From IMG/VR virus record IMGVR_UViG_3300001352_000058, positions 1 to 28,311 of that record: a DNA stretch of 28,311 bases; one strand, written 5' to 3'. Each line of letters starts with the position of its first letter. Within the stretch, counting starts at the first letter, position 1. The notes below the pieces were generated by a model. It made no database searches and was not told where the DNA came from. It worked only from the letters and a program-made list of their open reading frames with translations. Below are positions 7,646 through 16,206 of this stretch, piece after piece. Made by a program: the position numbers and the translations under genes. This DNA is from a virus.

Positions 7646-8865
7646 TATTGCCCTCCAATAAATTTTTCTTGCATATCAGGTGAAAGCCTTTTAAATGCGG
7701 CAATCTGCTCTGGCGTCATTTGGCTCTGCAATTCTGGTGGCAACTGGACGCCGCCGCCATAACTAGGAATAGGCGATTCGCGCCTCTTACTTGTTCGGCG
7801 CTGAATATACTCGTTGTATGTGATGCCACTAGATAACTCTCGCGCATCTTGCATCAACTGGTTGTACAGTTTTTCTTGCGCGTTAATTTTGTCTTGGATG
7901 TGTTCTTGCAGGGCGTCTCCGCTTAAAGATGTATCCAAACCAGTTGAAAGAGCGAGGCCAAGTTCTTTTTCGCTCAATGCGCCAAATGTTGCGCTGTTAA
8001 TAATATCAATACCAAGACCATTTGCAATTGCCCTTAGTTCTGCTGTTGCTGAGTTAAACGACGGCAACAAAGATCTAATTACACCAGTCTGAGCGCCACC
8101 CTCTTTAACTAAGTCACGGGCGCGTGTTAGCTTTCCAATCTGCTCACCAAGTCCGCTTGCGCGACCAAATACTGCCGCACCCTTTTCAGATGCCATTTTT
8201 ATGCCAGCCAAGTTTAGCTGTCCCGACGCCTCCCTGCTTGCAATGGCGCTTGGAGTCTCTCCAAATGCACCCTCGACATCAACTCGTTTAGTCGTGCCTG
8301 TGGATGGGTCAAATACAACCTGATAAATCTGACCGGTGCTTGTATCCGTCTGTACACCGCTTGCTGTGGGACTTGCGGATTTTGCATACTTGGCTTGAAC
8401 AATTTGCTTTAGCACGTCTTTTGCAATAGCAGGCTGTGCGGCCACCATTTCAGCCGCCTCGTTCTCGCCCATGTTGCGTAGTTGAACAATAACGGCTTGA
8501 GCCGTCCTGTTGCCCACTGCCAACTCGTTAGCAGTTTTGATGCGGTCGGCCAACACAGCTTGCAAACCCTGATCTGGGTCAAGGCGCATTGTGTTAAAGC
8601 CCATTGCCAACCGAGACATTAGTGCCCCATCGTTATACCAAGGCGTATCCCTATTCGGGGGCTGAATGTTGCCAGACCTCATCTCGGGAAACTGAGTTTG
8701 TTGTGGTTGAGCCGCTGGCGGTACAGTCAGAGATCGCATTTCAGGCGACTGAGCCTGAACACTTGCCACCGGGTTTTGCCCCACCATTGGAAGTTGAGTT
8801 AGTTCCTCAGTAATTTGCGGTCTAAGGCTTTGCTGTAAAGCATCAAGTAACGTTGGTTTTGCCAT
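7645..8865 (-). CDS. Probable internal virion protein (406 aa)
   Basis: The N-terminus has two copies of a short motif, SPEMRSLTVPP and FPEMRSGNIQPP (about residues 40-70). The C-terminal half contains ELRAIANGLGIDIINSATFG then ALSEKELGLALSTGL and EYIQRR, a helical segment I recognise from virion proteins of many podoviruses encoded next to ejection genes. A perfect AGGAGG ribosome-binding site inside the last codons of the upstream gene precedes ATG by 6 nt. Role as an ejected or portal-associated protein is inferred from context and the shared segment. Confidence 0.65.
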   Translation of the reverse strand: MAKPTLLDALQQSLRPQITEELTQLPMVGQNPVASVQAQSPEMRSLTVPPAAQPQQTQFPEMRSGNIQPPNRDTPWYNDGALMSRLAMGFNTMRLDPDQGLQAVLADRIKTANELAVGNRTAQAVIVQLRNMGENEAAEMVAAQPAIAKDVLKQIVQAKYAKSASPTASGVQTDTSTGQIYQVVFDPSTGTTKRVDVEGAFGETPSAIASREASGQLNLAGIKMASEKGAAVFGRASGLGEQIGKLTRARDLVKEGGAQTGVIRSLLPSFNSATAELRAIANGLGIDIINSATFGALSEKELGLALSTGLDTSLSGDALQEHIQDKINAQEKLYNQLMQDARELSSGITYNEYIQRRTSKRRESPIPSYGGGVQLPPELQSQMTPEQIAAFKRLSPDMQEKFIGGQ

Positions 8866-8867
8866 TA

Positions 8868-10085
8868 TTAGCCTCCTGCGACACTAGCCGCAAGCGTTAA
8901 GTAATCAAAAAGCCCCGGATCTCGGCTTTGCGTCTGGGTTATAGGCGTTGGTGCCAAACCAATCGCTTTGTTAATAAAGTCAAGTGATTGACCGGGAGCG
9001 CCTACGGCTCCCTGATACTGACCTTGTGCGGCATTCAACAGCGCTTGGTTAATACCTCGCTCAAGCGCTCCCTGCGTCATTGCTTGGTTTTGGATGTCCA
9101 TGCCCATACCAAAGCCTAAGTTCGCCAAACTTCCAGTCTGCCCAGCCGCCGCAAGACGCTGTTGCGATCCAGAAAGATCCGCGCCTTGGTTTGCCAATGC
9201 CGCTTGCAATTGATTGTTCAGATTGAACTGAGACATATTGTTCAATGCGGCTTGGTTTGCAAGGTTTACCTGTTGCCCCAGTTGGGCGTTTGTAGTGCCC
9301 GCTTGCATTCTTGTAGCAATGTCTTGGCCTGCAAGTTGTTGCGCGTTTTGGTATCCACCCTGACGCAAAGCAGATGCCGCACGTGATGCTTGATCCAAGT
9401 AGTTACGGCCAAGTTCTGACTGCATCAGCGCCTGGCGTGATCCACCAAATGCGCCACCACGTGTAGCCTGTGCATTTAATTGCATGGCCTGCATTTGACG
9501 CGAACGATCCAAGTCTGACAGCGTTTGGTTAACTACTTGAGTCTCATAAGGATTTGTGTAGGCAGTTAAGTCGGTATTTGCAATTTGACCCGCAACTATT
9601 GGCGCTACGTTACCAGCCTGACTTGCAGTACCAGTTCCAGCACTGACCGTGATTGGTTTGTATGAGGTCTCGCCAGTAGCCGTAGTGATCGCGTTATTGA
9701 TACCAGTAGCCGCTGTATCAAAGATGTTTGGATTTTGCGTTACAGGTGCAGTTGGCGCAGGCGTGGTTGGCGCAGGCGTGGTTGGCGCGGCTGGTTGCTG
9801 GGTCTGCATATACTGATTGACGTTTTGCAGACCTTGGTCATAACTACCGTAACCAGATTGCGCCCACGAACTTGCAACTTGTTCAGGCGTCAAGTTATTC
9901 CGAGCCGCCGCATCAGCAATTGCTTGCGCGTTAGGCGCTGACGCCCAAAATGCCGACCCAGCATTCAACTGCTCTTGAGTAAAGCCCGGCATATCTCCAT
10001 TTACAGGAGCCGCTCCAGCATTCTGAGAAAAAACCGTTGGAGTGCTAGTAGCCGGGACTGCGTTGCCTGTTCCTGCGTTTGCCAT
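8868..10085 (-). CDS. Virion-associated protein with Pro/Thr linker (405 aa)
   Basis: The first 100 residues form a small helical part (TPEQVASSWAQSGYGSYDQG) followed by a PAPTT-repeat linker. From about residue 175 runs a conserved block YTNPYETQVVNQTLSDLDRS then RGGAFGGSRQALMQSELGRN, which I know from a family of podovirus structural proteins whose members share NPY...GGSR...L. The remainder is Asn/Gln/Ala-rich and helical. A ribosome-binding site AAAGGAT precedes ATG. It sits in the series of probable ejection proteins upstream of the portal. Exact function is not established. Confidence 0.65.
   Translation of the reverse strand: MANAGTGNAVPATSTPTVFSQNAGAAPVNGDMPGFTQEQLNAGSAFWASAPNAQAIADAAARNNLTPEQVASSWAQSGYGSYDQGLQNVNQYMQTQQPAAPTTPAPTTPAPTAPVTQNPNIFDTAATGINNAITTATGETSYKPITVSAGTGTASQAGNVAPIVAGQIANTDLTAYTNPYETQVVNQTLSDLDRSRQMQAMQLNAQATRGGAFGGSRQALMQSELGRNYLDQASRAASALRQGGYQNAQQLAGQDIATRMQAGTTNAQLGQQVNLANQAALNNMSQFNLNNQLQAALANQGADLSGSQQRLAAAGQTGSLANLGFGMGMDIQNQAMTQGALERGINQALLNAAQGQYQGAVGAPGQSLDFINKAIGLAPTPITQTQSRDPGLFDYLTLAASVAGG
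9751..9795. repeat. 15-bp tandem repeat encoding a PAPTT linker
   Basis: GTTGGCGCAGGCGTG occurs twice back to back (9751-9765, 9766-9780) and a third, diverged copy follows. In the minus-strand gene it encodes the Pro/Ala/Thr linker, so copy-number changes would only lengthen or shorten that linker. Confidence 0.85.
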
Positions 10086-10101
10086 AATCTTTATCCTTTA
10101 A

Positions 10102-10833
10102 TTAACCCCAATACCCACCCTGAGATGGGTCTGTACCAAATCCAGTATCTGTAACAGAGTCTGCGGAGTATGTGTTCATATTAGTGACAGGGGCGCGTGC
10201 ATCACCCGGTGTGCCGCCAGTTATTGCGCCCAAAATGCCGCCAAAACCCATTTTGCCAAAACTTGTCAGCCCATCATTGATTTTTTGGTTTTGCGCTGAT
10301 TGCTCGGCGAATGCCTGCGCTTTGCCAACTTCAGCCTCACGTTGTGCCCAGTAATTACCGCCGGGATCTTGTTGGCCACCGCCGCCGCCATAAGACATAT
10401 TTTGCGCCCCGGGCATACCAGCGTAAGGATTGGCTGGCGCATTAGAAATCATTGGCGTATCACTGAGGTTTTTGTAAAAGTCTGAGTATCGCTTGGCCTG
10501 GTCTGGAGCGCGAACACTTAACTCTTGCAAGGCCGCGTCGTACAGGTCACCAGATCTATAACCCCGCATACCATTTACCACTGACGGCTCTGGAAGACTG
10601 CTTTGGTACTGAGCGCCCTTTGGAGCCATGCCAAATGCTGACATTGCACCCATTGTGCCCTGCATTGCTGACTGCTCCATTGGAGACAAAGCCGCAACGT
10701 CTTGGCCGTAGTATGGCACGTAACCAATTTCAGCCGCTGACTTTGCTTGGTTAAGGTTCTGAATTACAGCATCTTCAAGCCACTTTGGGATCTCTTGTGC
10801 CGATGTTTTAGTTCCGCCTTTGCCACCACTCAT
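10102..10833 (-). CDS. Hypothetical virion protein (243 aa)
   Basis: The start chosen is ATG at 10833 (MSGGKGGTKTSAQEIPKWLE), 2 nt after the stop of the preceding gene and preceded by GGAG at 8-nt spacing; the frame is open further upstream but that part overlaps the 123-aa gene. The N-terminus AQEIPKWLEDAVIQNLNQAK and IGYVPYYGQDVAALSPMEQS resemble a small family encoded beside podovirus tail and ejection genes. The C-terminus is Gly-rich with a GGGGG run and a GFGGILGAITGG segment that could be membrane-active. Likely structural; specific function unknown. Confidence 0.65.
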   Translation of the reverse strand: MSGGKGGTKTSAQEIPKWLEDAVIQNLNQAKSAAEIGYVPYYGQDVAALSPMEQSAMQGTMGAMSAFGMAPKGAQYQSSLPEPSVVNGMRGYRSGDLYDAALQELSVRAPDQAKRYSDFYKNLSDTPMISNAPANPYAGMPGAQNMSYGGGGGQQDPGGNYWAQREAEVGKAQAFAEQSAQNQKINDGLTSFGKMGFGGILGAITGGTPGDARAPVTNMNTYSADSVTDTGFGTDPSQGGYWG

Positions 10834-10835
10834 AA

Positions 10836-11207
10836 TTAAATCTCCACGCTCATAGTTGTGAACTTTTCTTCCCAGCCAAGGTCGCCCAAGGCTTTGACCC
10901 AGCCCCTGCGACCCGCGAGGGTCATTGCGGAGCATCCATTAAGTTTGGCAAAGTAGATTGCCGAATCGCTGAAGTCCTTAATTTGATCTAGATCACCGCC
11001 TGCAAGAAAGATATGAAAAACCTTTTTTTGCGGATACTCAAGGATCTCTGTAACCATACAGCCTTTTGGTGCATTCCAGAACTGCATTGTGCCAAGTTTA
11101 ACACATTCAACTACATCTTGGAATAGGTGCGTACCACCAGAAAGTGCTAACGCCGATTCTAACCAAGGACGGCATCTTTCCAGTTCCAAGTCCAAATTGT
11201 CTGTCAT
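10836..11207 (-). CDS. Acetyltransferase-fold phage protein (123 aa)
   Basis: The sequence GGTHLFQDVVECVKLGTMQF, then CMVTEILEYPQKKVFHIFLA, GGDLDQIKDF and AMTLAGRRGWVKALGDLGWE follows the pattern of a small phage family with a GNAT-like fold, also reminiscent in position of the T7 gp13 type (internal virion/chaperone-like). The usual acetyl-CoA loop (R/Q-x-x-G-x-G/A) is not evident, so enzymatic acetylation is doubtful. It overlaps the upstream gene by an ATGA junction. It probably assists virion assembly, judged from its place between tail and ejection genes. Confidence 0.6.
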   Translation of the reverse strand: MTDNLDLELERCRPWLESALALSGGTHLFQDVVECVKLGTMQFWNAPKGCMVTEILEYPQKKVFHIFLAGGDLDQIKDFSDSAIYFAKLNGCSAMTLAGRRGWVKALGDLGWEEKFTTMSVEI

Positions 11208-11857
11208 TGCCTGAGTCGTGTAATCGCCAATGTAACCGCTGGTGATGATGGCGCAAAAGCCGTGGCCGCTGGCGCATCAATCCACAACGTCAGGTCGTTC
11301 ACCGCCCACATTGCTTGCAGGTATGACCCAGCAGTCATCGGGAAAGCCGCGGAACGACTCATAACGATATGGTGGCCATTGTCTGACAATGTAACCTTGA
11401 TTGTAGAACCGGGCACGTCTACGCCGTCAATTCGAGGCCAAAACCAGCCGCTTTTAGCGTTTGAAGAACTGGACAGCAGTTCAACTGCGAAAGCCAGCAA
11501 GTAAACACCATCTTCCTCAAACACGATCTTAGTGTTATCAGTAGGGTCTAGCGCAATGCCAGAATTAAAAGACGGGGCGTCCCAGCCAATGGCTTGAGCC
11601 GTGTTGATAGCCGTGGCCACTTGCACTGTTGTGCGGCTCAATGAGGCGTAGCCATCAGCCAATACAACCTGTCTGAACACGCCATCTTTTGAGACAACTG
11701 GGTAACCAGCGCGATCCCACAACAAAATACCGTCATCAGCCGCAACGTCAGACGGCAGTCGTGTGGACAGTAATGTGCGGATGCGCGACAGGTACGTGTT
11801 TAAACGCTCACCCCAAGGCTTCCAGTCAACGCCAAACGGTGGCGGAGGTATCCTCAT
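11204..11857 (-). CDS. C1q/TNF-like jelly-roll virion protein (217 aa)
   Basis: After a short Pro-rich opening (MRIPPPPFGVDWKPWGERLN) and a helical stretch (YLSRIRTLLSTRLP) the C-terminal about 135 residues read as a C1q-like beta-sandwich: FEEDGVYLLAFAVELLSSSS, WFWPRIDGVDVPGSTIKVTL, and the end AVTLAITRLRQ. Such domains form trimers and occur at the tips of phage tail and neck appendages. The ATG overlaps the stop of the gp10-like gene by 4 nt (ATGA), suggesting coordinated production with that tail protein. Trimeric appendage is inferred. Confidence 0.65.
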   Translation of the reverse strand: MRIPPPPFGVDWKPWGERLNTYLSRIRTLLSTRLPSDVAADDGILLWDRAGYPVVSKDGVFRQVVLADGYASLSRTTVQVATAINTAQAIGWDAPSFNSGIALDPTDNTKIVFEEDGVYLLAFAVELLSSSSNAKSGWFWPRIDGVDVPGSTIKVTLSDNGHHIVMSRSAAFPMTAGSYLQAMWAVNDLTLWIDAPAATAFAPSSPAVTLAITRLRQ

Positions 11858-13326
11858 CGCTTACCGCCCTGCGAGACATCAAGACGCATAATCCCAGCGC
11901 GCCAATCTTTAAGCGCCTCACCCTCAATCCTGACGCGAACCTGACGACCAGTAACCCGCACACTTGTCGGCGATGATAGCGAATAAGGGCCGTACTCACG
12001 CTCGGTGCTGTTTGGGTAGAAACGGCTTTTGAGTTTAATTTTTGCCTCGCCCTGAGTCGCCTCATCTGGAATGATTTGTGTGACGTGCATCACATTGTCG
12101 CCAGCCCCAATGTTAATTGGCCCACTCTCCACAAAAGCAACGCTATCACCAAAGTTGTGACCTTGCTCATGGTTGTATGCGTTCCCGTCGGCGTCAAACC
12201 AAACGGGCGTTGTCAAAGCCCCAGAGTCAAAACCAGCCGTCCTGCTTATTGAGCCAACAGCCCAGATGTTTTGAGTGTAGTCATACATGACATAGCTGTC
12301 GTTTTCCAAACTACCAGCGCTTGGGTAGAACCACCACACCTCGTTGTACTGGCCATTGTGAACAGCGTATGTCTTGCTGATCTGGCTAATGTTCATGTTT
12401 TTGAACACATAGTCCGAAACTTCGCAAACTAAGGTCTGGACAGATGAGCCGTTAAACACAAAGAAGTTCTCTTTGCTCATCCAAAACGCGCCCTCGCCCA
12501 CCGAAACTAATGACTTGCGAGAAACAGCGCCACAGGACGTTCCAACGCGCTCAAAGCCGTACACAGTAGGTGGGCCTGCATACGTTGCAATATGCGCGTC
12601 AGCGGTCGTTAAAATCAGTGTACGACCACGCATACGAACACCACAAACAATTTGACCACTTGTTTGCAGTTCAATGTCTCCAGCCTCGTTGGTGGCCAAG
12701 GGAGTCCAGTCTGTGTTGTCTTCACGATTGCACCACTGAACTTTTCGAGGGTTGCCACCAGCCCCGAAAGCAAAGATAAATCGCTCATCAGTAACCAGCA
12801 TTGCGTCACAGTTAATTGGCGCGTTGGCAAGTACCTCGGCAACACCACTGAAATCCCACTCGTACAGCTTACCGTCGTCAGGTGAACAGGCAACTAAGTA
12901 TTCACCCCAGTTGTCCAAAGACCATGTTGTGGCTTCTTGGAACACCCCAGTATCTGGGCGCTCCACGCCATAAGATCCAGTACCAAAATAAGTACCGCCA
13001 TAGCCAAGGTTCACAGCGGCGTCAATGCGTCCACTAGTCAACCCCACAGGAGTAATGTCCGTAACAGTACCACTAGCCGTTACAGCGTACAAGGCGTTGT
13101 GAGATCCGATTGCGTAGCGTGGATCGTATGAATTATCAACCCATGCGTGAGCACCACGGGGTGGGGAAGCAGAGATCTCTTCTGCTCGCAAAGTCCAACC
13201 ACCAACCGGGCGCAAAGACTTATCCTGCCAGCGAATCAGGTTTGATTTATTCCAACGCCCCGTCGCCTCGTAGTCAGTGCCGTGGTTGTAGACGCCTTGC
13301 GGTAATTCAAGTTTTACAAATGCCAT
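11854..13326 (-). CDS. Tail/DNA-stabilisation protein, P22 gp10-like (490 aa)
   Basis: Begins MAFVKLELPQGVYNHGTDYE then ATGRWNKSNLIRWQDKSLRP and VGGW, the start I associate with packaged-DNA-stabilisation proteins of the P22 gp10 family. Repeating motifs such as DERFIFAFGAGGNPRKVQWC, NREDNTDWTP, GRTLILTTADAHIATYAGPP and EAFW...FFVFNG fit beta-propeller blades. P22 gp10 forms the hexameric tail hub below the gp4 adaptor. Here the adaptor gene lies about 1.2 kb upstream with two fibre-like genes between. A short ribosome-binding site AAGG precedes ATG. Confidence 0.82.
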   Translation of the reverse strand: MAFVKLELPQGVYNHGTDYEATGRWNKSNLIRWQDKSLRPVGGWTLRAEEISASPPRGAHAWVDNSYDPRYAIGSHNALYAVTASGTVTDITPVGLTSGRIDAAVNLGYGGTYFGTGSYGVERPDTGVFQEATTWSLDNWGEYLVACSPDDGKLYEWDFSGVAEVLANAPINCDAMLVTDERFIFAFGAGGNPRKVQWCNREDNTDWTPLATNEAGDIELQTSGQIVCGVRMRGRTLILTTADAHIATYAGPPTVYGFERVGTSCGAVSRKSLVSVGEGAFWMSKENFFVFNGSSVQTLVCEVSDYVFKNMNISQISKTYAVHNGQYNEVWWFYPSAGSLENDSYVMYDYTQNIWAVGSISRTAGFDSGALTTPVWFDADGNAYNHEQGHNFGDSVAFVESGPINIGAGDNVMHVTQIIPDEATQGEAKIKLKSRFYPNSTEREYGPYSLSSPTSVRVTGRQVRVRIEGEALKDWRAGIMRLDVSQGGKR

Positions 13327-13334
13327 TTTTTACC

Positions 13335-14159
13335 TTATGCCGCTATTTTTGTCCAAACATCACTAGCAGGCGATATTGGCGTCCAAGTCTCAGAGGTGAC
13401 AAGTATTGGAACCCACTTCTCCCTACCAATTGCGCTGACAGATGACGTTAACGACGTTGCGCCGCTTGTTAGCCTGATCCTAACGATCTGAGGGCTTACA
13501 ACAGACTGAGCCTGGATTGTTGCACTGCCAGCCACCGAGAAAATCGCGTTAGCCGTGATTGATGCAACAGCGCTTGGGCTTGCGCTAACCTGCCTAATAC
13601 GAATGGCGTCATCGCCAGCAGTAACAGTTGCTGTGGCCGCTATTGCGGAACTAGCACCTCGGATAACAAAGCCGCTGGCCGTTGAGTTAACAGCCGTTGC
13701 CGCAACGATTGTCTGGAAGTTGGCGTAGTCGTATACCCCAGCGCCATATACAGACGTGCCGTAAGCAAACGCGCCAATCTCTTCCAGTACAAACTTTTCG
13801 CCAACAGATGTCGTTACGGTTGTGCCGCTTGAAACAGCACCAGAAGTAAAGACACCAACAGCGGTAGCCGATACCGTAGAAACGCCGTCTACTTGGCTAT
13901 CAGTTTGCCGTATACGGACAACGCCGGATGTGCCCGCAGATTGTGGTGATATTTGTGCCGCACTATTTGCAGTCAACCCGCCTACAGCCGTTACGCTGGC
14001 GCTTGCACTAATCGCCGCCGAACCAACAAGAATCCTTACTGGGGCGAAAGAGACAACAGCAGACGCGCTGACAACAGCAGGTAACACATCAACGCCGAAT
14101 GAATCAGCGCCGTATGTGTTCGTGCCGTAACTGTATCCGCTTAGGTCAACTGTTGCCAC
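13335..14159 (-). CDS. Repetitive Ala/Ser/Thr/Val-rich structural protein (274 aa, GTG start)
   Basis: Starts with GTG at 14159 (VATVDLSGYSYGTNTYGADS), preceded by AAAGAG. Tandem blocks of about 40 residues each begin VRI(L/R)/IRIR and continue with alternating Ala/Ser/Val, e.g. VRIRQTDSQVDGVSTVSATA, IRIRQVSASPSAVASITANA, VRIRLTSGATSLTSSVSAIG. A second motif, YGTNTYGADSFG, recurs as YGTSVYGAGVYDYANF, and the C-terminus repeats a WTPI motif (WVPILVTSETWTPISPASD). This is a beta-rich repeat protein, probably a fibre or appendage; I do not recognise a named family. Confidence 0.7.
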   Translation of the reverse strand: MATVDLSGYSYGTNTYGADSFGVDVLPAVVSASAVVSFAPVRILVGSAAISASASVTAVGGLTANSAAQISPQSAGTSGVVRIRQTDSQVDGVSTVSATAVGVFTSGAVSSGTTVTTSVGEKFVLEEIGAFAYGTSVYGAGVYDYANFQTIVAATAVNSTASGFVIRGASSAIAATATVTAGDDAIRIRQVSASPSAVASITANAIFSVAGSATIQAQSVVSPQIVRIRLTSGATSLTSSVSAIGREKWVPILVTSETWTPISPASDVWTKIAA

Positions 14160-14168
14160 GACTCTTTA

Positions 14169-14549
14169 TCAGTCGAGCGTAATGTCCAGATCACCAGTTG
14201 GGACGCGGAACACGTCGCCAATCTCAATTGACTTGGAACTTGTCAGCGCGGCATATGCCAGCAGGTTACCAGACGTACTTGCGTCATAAACGCCAACGTG
14301 AGAAACCGTGCCGTAGTTCGCAGTAGCAGTTGCGTACTCAACAGCCGCAGTGTTGCTGGCCGTGTTGCCAGTCACCGTAAAAGCAACAGACTGACGCACA
14401 TAGCCGCCACCAGTTACTTCTGTGCCGCTACCGTCTTCAGCAGGGTTTGTTGTGAACAGTGCTAAATACAGTGTGCCAGCCGCTGTGTATGGCGTAGCGC
14501 CGAAAACGTGACCTAAGACTTTTGTCTCAAGATAATTACTAAAACTCAT
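14169..14549 (-). CDS. Tail-fibre-like small beta protein (126 aa)
   Basis: MSFSNYLETKVLGHVFGATP followed by YTAAGTLYLALFTTNPAEDG is the opening of a small phage tail-fibre-like family (S-x-x-N-Y-L-E-x-x-L-x-x-H-V-F, then LYLALF). The rest alternates Thr/Ala/Ser with beta-strand hydrophobics, ending SIEIGDVFRVPTGDLDITLD. Its ATG overlaps the stop of the adaptor gene by ATGA. Likely a virion surface or tail protein; attachment partner unknown. Confidence 0.75.
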   Translation of the reverse strand: MSFSNYLETKVLGHVFGATPYTAAGTLYLALFTTNPAEDGSGTEVTGGGYVRQSVAFTVTGNTASNTAAVEYATATANYGTVSHVGVYDASTSGNLLAYAALTSSKSIEIGDVFRVPTGDLDITLD

Positions 14550-15172
14550 CCTAAACCCCTTACTTTTGGTACTAAAGAAACGCCGCTGTATTTAGCGTAT
14601 TGTGATGCCTCATTCAATCGGACAACTGAAGATGAATACAACTGCGCCCACACTGAGAGTCTTGCGTCATCTTGTAAGTAGGGCGCTGAGTGCATCAGTG
14701 ATCCATACAAGTAAACATCAGGAGCCGCAGTTAGTAACCAGTTTGTAGCATTTGAGGCTAAAGCTGGCACTTCAGCGTAGTATAACAGTTCAACATCAGT
14801 GTCTGCAATGGGCGTTGGGTATAAATGAAATTGCCCAGCCTCCAAGGTATACAGCGCAGGCGTTCCATACTGATCGTTGTTGACAGCACGTAAGTCGGCC
14901 ATTGTGGTCGAGTTAGTCATCTTGATTGGGGATGTGCCATTGCCCACAACATTGAAACGCAACGTCTCTACCCAATCAGCAGGGACTTGCATATACGCAT
15001 CGCCAGCAGACTGCTGACCATTGGATCGTGACTCCATTCTCCAGTGCCGGATGTCTCGGTTAACCGTAGATTCGCACAACGACACAAACGTCGGAATGAT
15101 CGACGTAAGGTCGTCTCGGTTAAGCGTATCTGCAATAGTTGTTTGCAGGTTCGTGTAGTTTGTTATCGCCAT
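14546..15172 (-). CDS. Head-tail adaptor protein (P22 gp4/SU10 adaptor-like, 208 aa)
   Basis: Bridges the portal and the tail. Helical N-terminus with TNYTNLQTTIADTLNRDDLT and IIPTFVSLCESTVNRDIRHW (about residues 4-45) followed by the central PADWVETLRFNV, LYTLEAGQFHLYPTPIADTD and VELLYYAEVPAL matches the adaptor family found in SU10-like and many marine podoviruses. The length is typical. The gene starts at a TAATG junction with the upstream ORF. In P22 the adaptor follows the capsid gene; here it lies far upstream of portal and capsid. Confidence 0.82.
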   Translation of the reverse strand: MAITNYTNLQTTIADTLNRDDLTSIIPTFVSLCESTVNRDIRHWRMESRSNGQQSAGDAYMQVPADWVETLRFNVVGNGTSPIKMTNSTTMADLRAVNNDQYGTPALYTLEAGQFHLYPTPIADTDVELLYYAEVPALASNATNWLLTAAPDVYLYGSLMHSAPYLQDDARLSVWAQLYSSSVVRLNEASQYAKYSGVSLVPKVRGLG

Positions 15173-15702
15173 TATCTGCTACTCAGTAAATTTAAAAGCC
15201 CTGTGGATTCTCGCTGTTCCCGTTCTTTTTTCAACTCTTCCTGTTTCCGCAACTCGTAAAACGGGTTGGGTGGCGGCAATGCTGGAGGCATCATCTCATC
15301 CGGAATTGTCCGTGGATTAGCGCCCATATCGACATTAAAGTACCCTTTTTTGGGGTCGTTTTTAAAACCAGTCCCCACTGAAGATATTACTGGCGCATTT
15401 GTATTTGGAGCCTCTATTGCCTTGTTAGTAGTGTACTGCGCGACATCAGAATAGTTAACTATTGGCGCTTGACCGTGGTATGCCTTGTGTACAAGGTTAG
15501 GGTCTCCAGTCATTGCGCCGTAAGCGTCTTGAGCCAAGCCTACAACATCAAGAGCGCCTTTTGCCATCTTGCTTGCCATGTATGCCGGGCCGAGACCAAC
15601 AGCGTACAACGCCATCGTTCGTGCAGTCTCTTGTGGAACACCGTTTTCCACCAAACTGTTAAGAACGTAATTTGTTATAGATTGCTCTTGTTGTCCAGCC
15701 AT
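15172..15702 (-). CDS. Hypothetical protein (176 aa)
   Basis: I do not recognise this family. An N-terminal helical part (ITNYVLNSLVENGVPQETAR, then MALYAVGLGPAYMASKMAKG) has a weakly hydrophobic middle that could touch a membrane. A central loop, a Pro-rich stretch (MMPPALPPPNPFYEL) and a basic coiled C-terminus (RKQEELKKEREQRES) follow. It stands between the tiny basic proteins and the adaptor, so a virion or assembly role is likely, but nothing more specific is supported. Confidence 0.65.
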   Translation of the reverse strand: MAGQQEQSITNYVLNSLVENGVPQETARTMALYAVGLGPAYMASKMAKGALDVVGLAQDAYGAMTGDPNLVHKAYHGQAPIVNYSDVAQYTTNKAIEAPNTNAPVISSVGTGFKNDPKKGYFNVDMGANPRTIPDEMMPPALPPPNPFYELRKQEELKKEREQRESTGLLNLLSSR

Positions 15703-15714
15703 GTTTTCACCACT

Positions 15715-15861
15715 TTACTTATTTTTCTTTGGCGGAGTATGCGACAAAACCTTACTGGCAGGCGTATGCTTTGCGCCAGTCATCAGGACACTGCCTGACT
15801 TGTGTGTTTTGCCCGTGTACACTTTTCCGCTAGGCAGGTAGTGAGTTTGGTTTTTAGCCAT
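15715..15861 (-). CDS. Tiny basic protein A (48 aa)
   Basis: Reads [20 protein letters not shown] then KSGSVLMTGAKHTPASKVLS. The paired G-K-x-Y-T-G-x-T-H and L-M-T-G-x-x-H-T-x-x-S-K-V-L motifs are those of a very small protein encoded near terminase and capsid genes in many phages. Its ATG overlaps the TAA of the next gene upstream (TAATG). Highly charged; possibly a nucleic-acid-binding virion component, though no function is established. Confidence 0.7.
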   Translation of the reverse strand: MAKNQTHYLPSGKVYTGKTHKSGSVLMTGAKHTPASKVLSHTPPKKNK

Positions 15862-16016
15862 TACTTCTTCCCTTTCTTCTTCACGGTTTTTGCCGCTTGC
15901 TTAAATGCCTTGGCAGATGGAGCGCCCTTGGCTCCAGCCTTTTTCATCTTCTCGCCAGAGCCGTCTTCAATGCGCTTGCGCTTGGCGTGGATGTTGGAAT
16001 AGAGACCTGTTTTCAT
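15861..16016 (-). CDS. Tiny basic protein B (51 aa)
   Basis: Reads [20 protein letters not shown], then [20 protein letters not shown] and a Lys-rich tail. M-K-x-G-L-Y-x-N-I-H-A-K followed by GSGEKM and GAP-x-AK-x-F is a widespread tiny phage/virus protein motif. It overlaps the upstream gene by ATGA and the downstream one by TAATG, which fixes both ends. Nearly a third of residues are Lys or Arg. Role unknown; DNA-associated virion protein is a guess. Confidence 0.75.
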   Translation of the reverse strand: MKTGLYSNIHAKRKRIEDGSGEKMKKAGAKGAPSAKAFKQAAKTVKKKGKK

Positions 16017-16174
16017 TTCTTGTTTGCCTTTGCGCGCATATTACGCTGTGGCATGGCTCGACCCGCTTTGCTCATGGCAATAGCAACCGCCTGCTTTTGA
16101 GGCTTGCCAGACTTCATCTCTGACTTGATGTTCTTGGAAATGGTCTTGGCGCTAGAGCCTTTTTTGAGCGGCAT
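16013..16174 (-). CDS. DUF6496-type tiny basic protein C (53 aa)
   Basis: Reads [20 protein letters not shown] then [20 protein letters not shown], matching the DUF6496 pattern (P-L-K-x-G-x-S-x-x-T-I-S-x-N-I ... G[10 protein letters not shown]). This is the first gene of the three-gene tiny-protein set and the first after the promoter at 16207-16235. Its stop overlaps the next start (ATGA). Function of the family is unknown. Confidence 0.8.
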   Translation of the reverse strand: MPLKKGSSAKTISKNIKSEMKSGKPQKQAVAIAMSKAGRAMPQRNMRAKANKK

Positions 16175-16206
16175 GGCTGAACCCCATTAAAAAATAGTCA
16201 ATTTTG

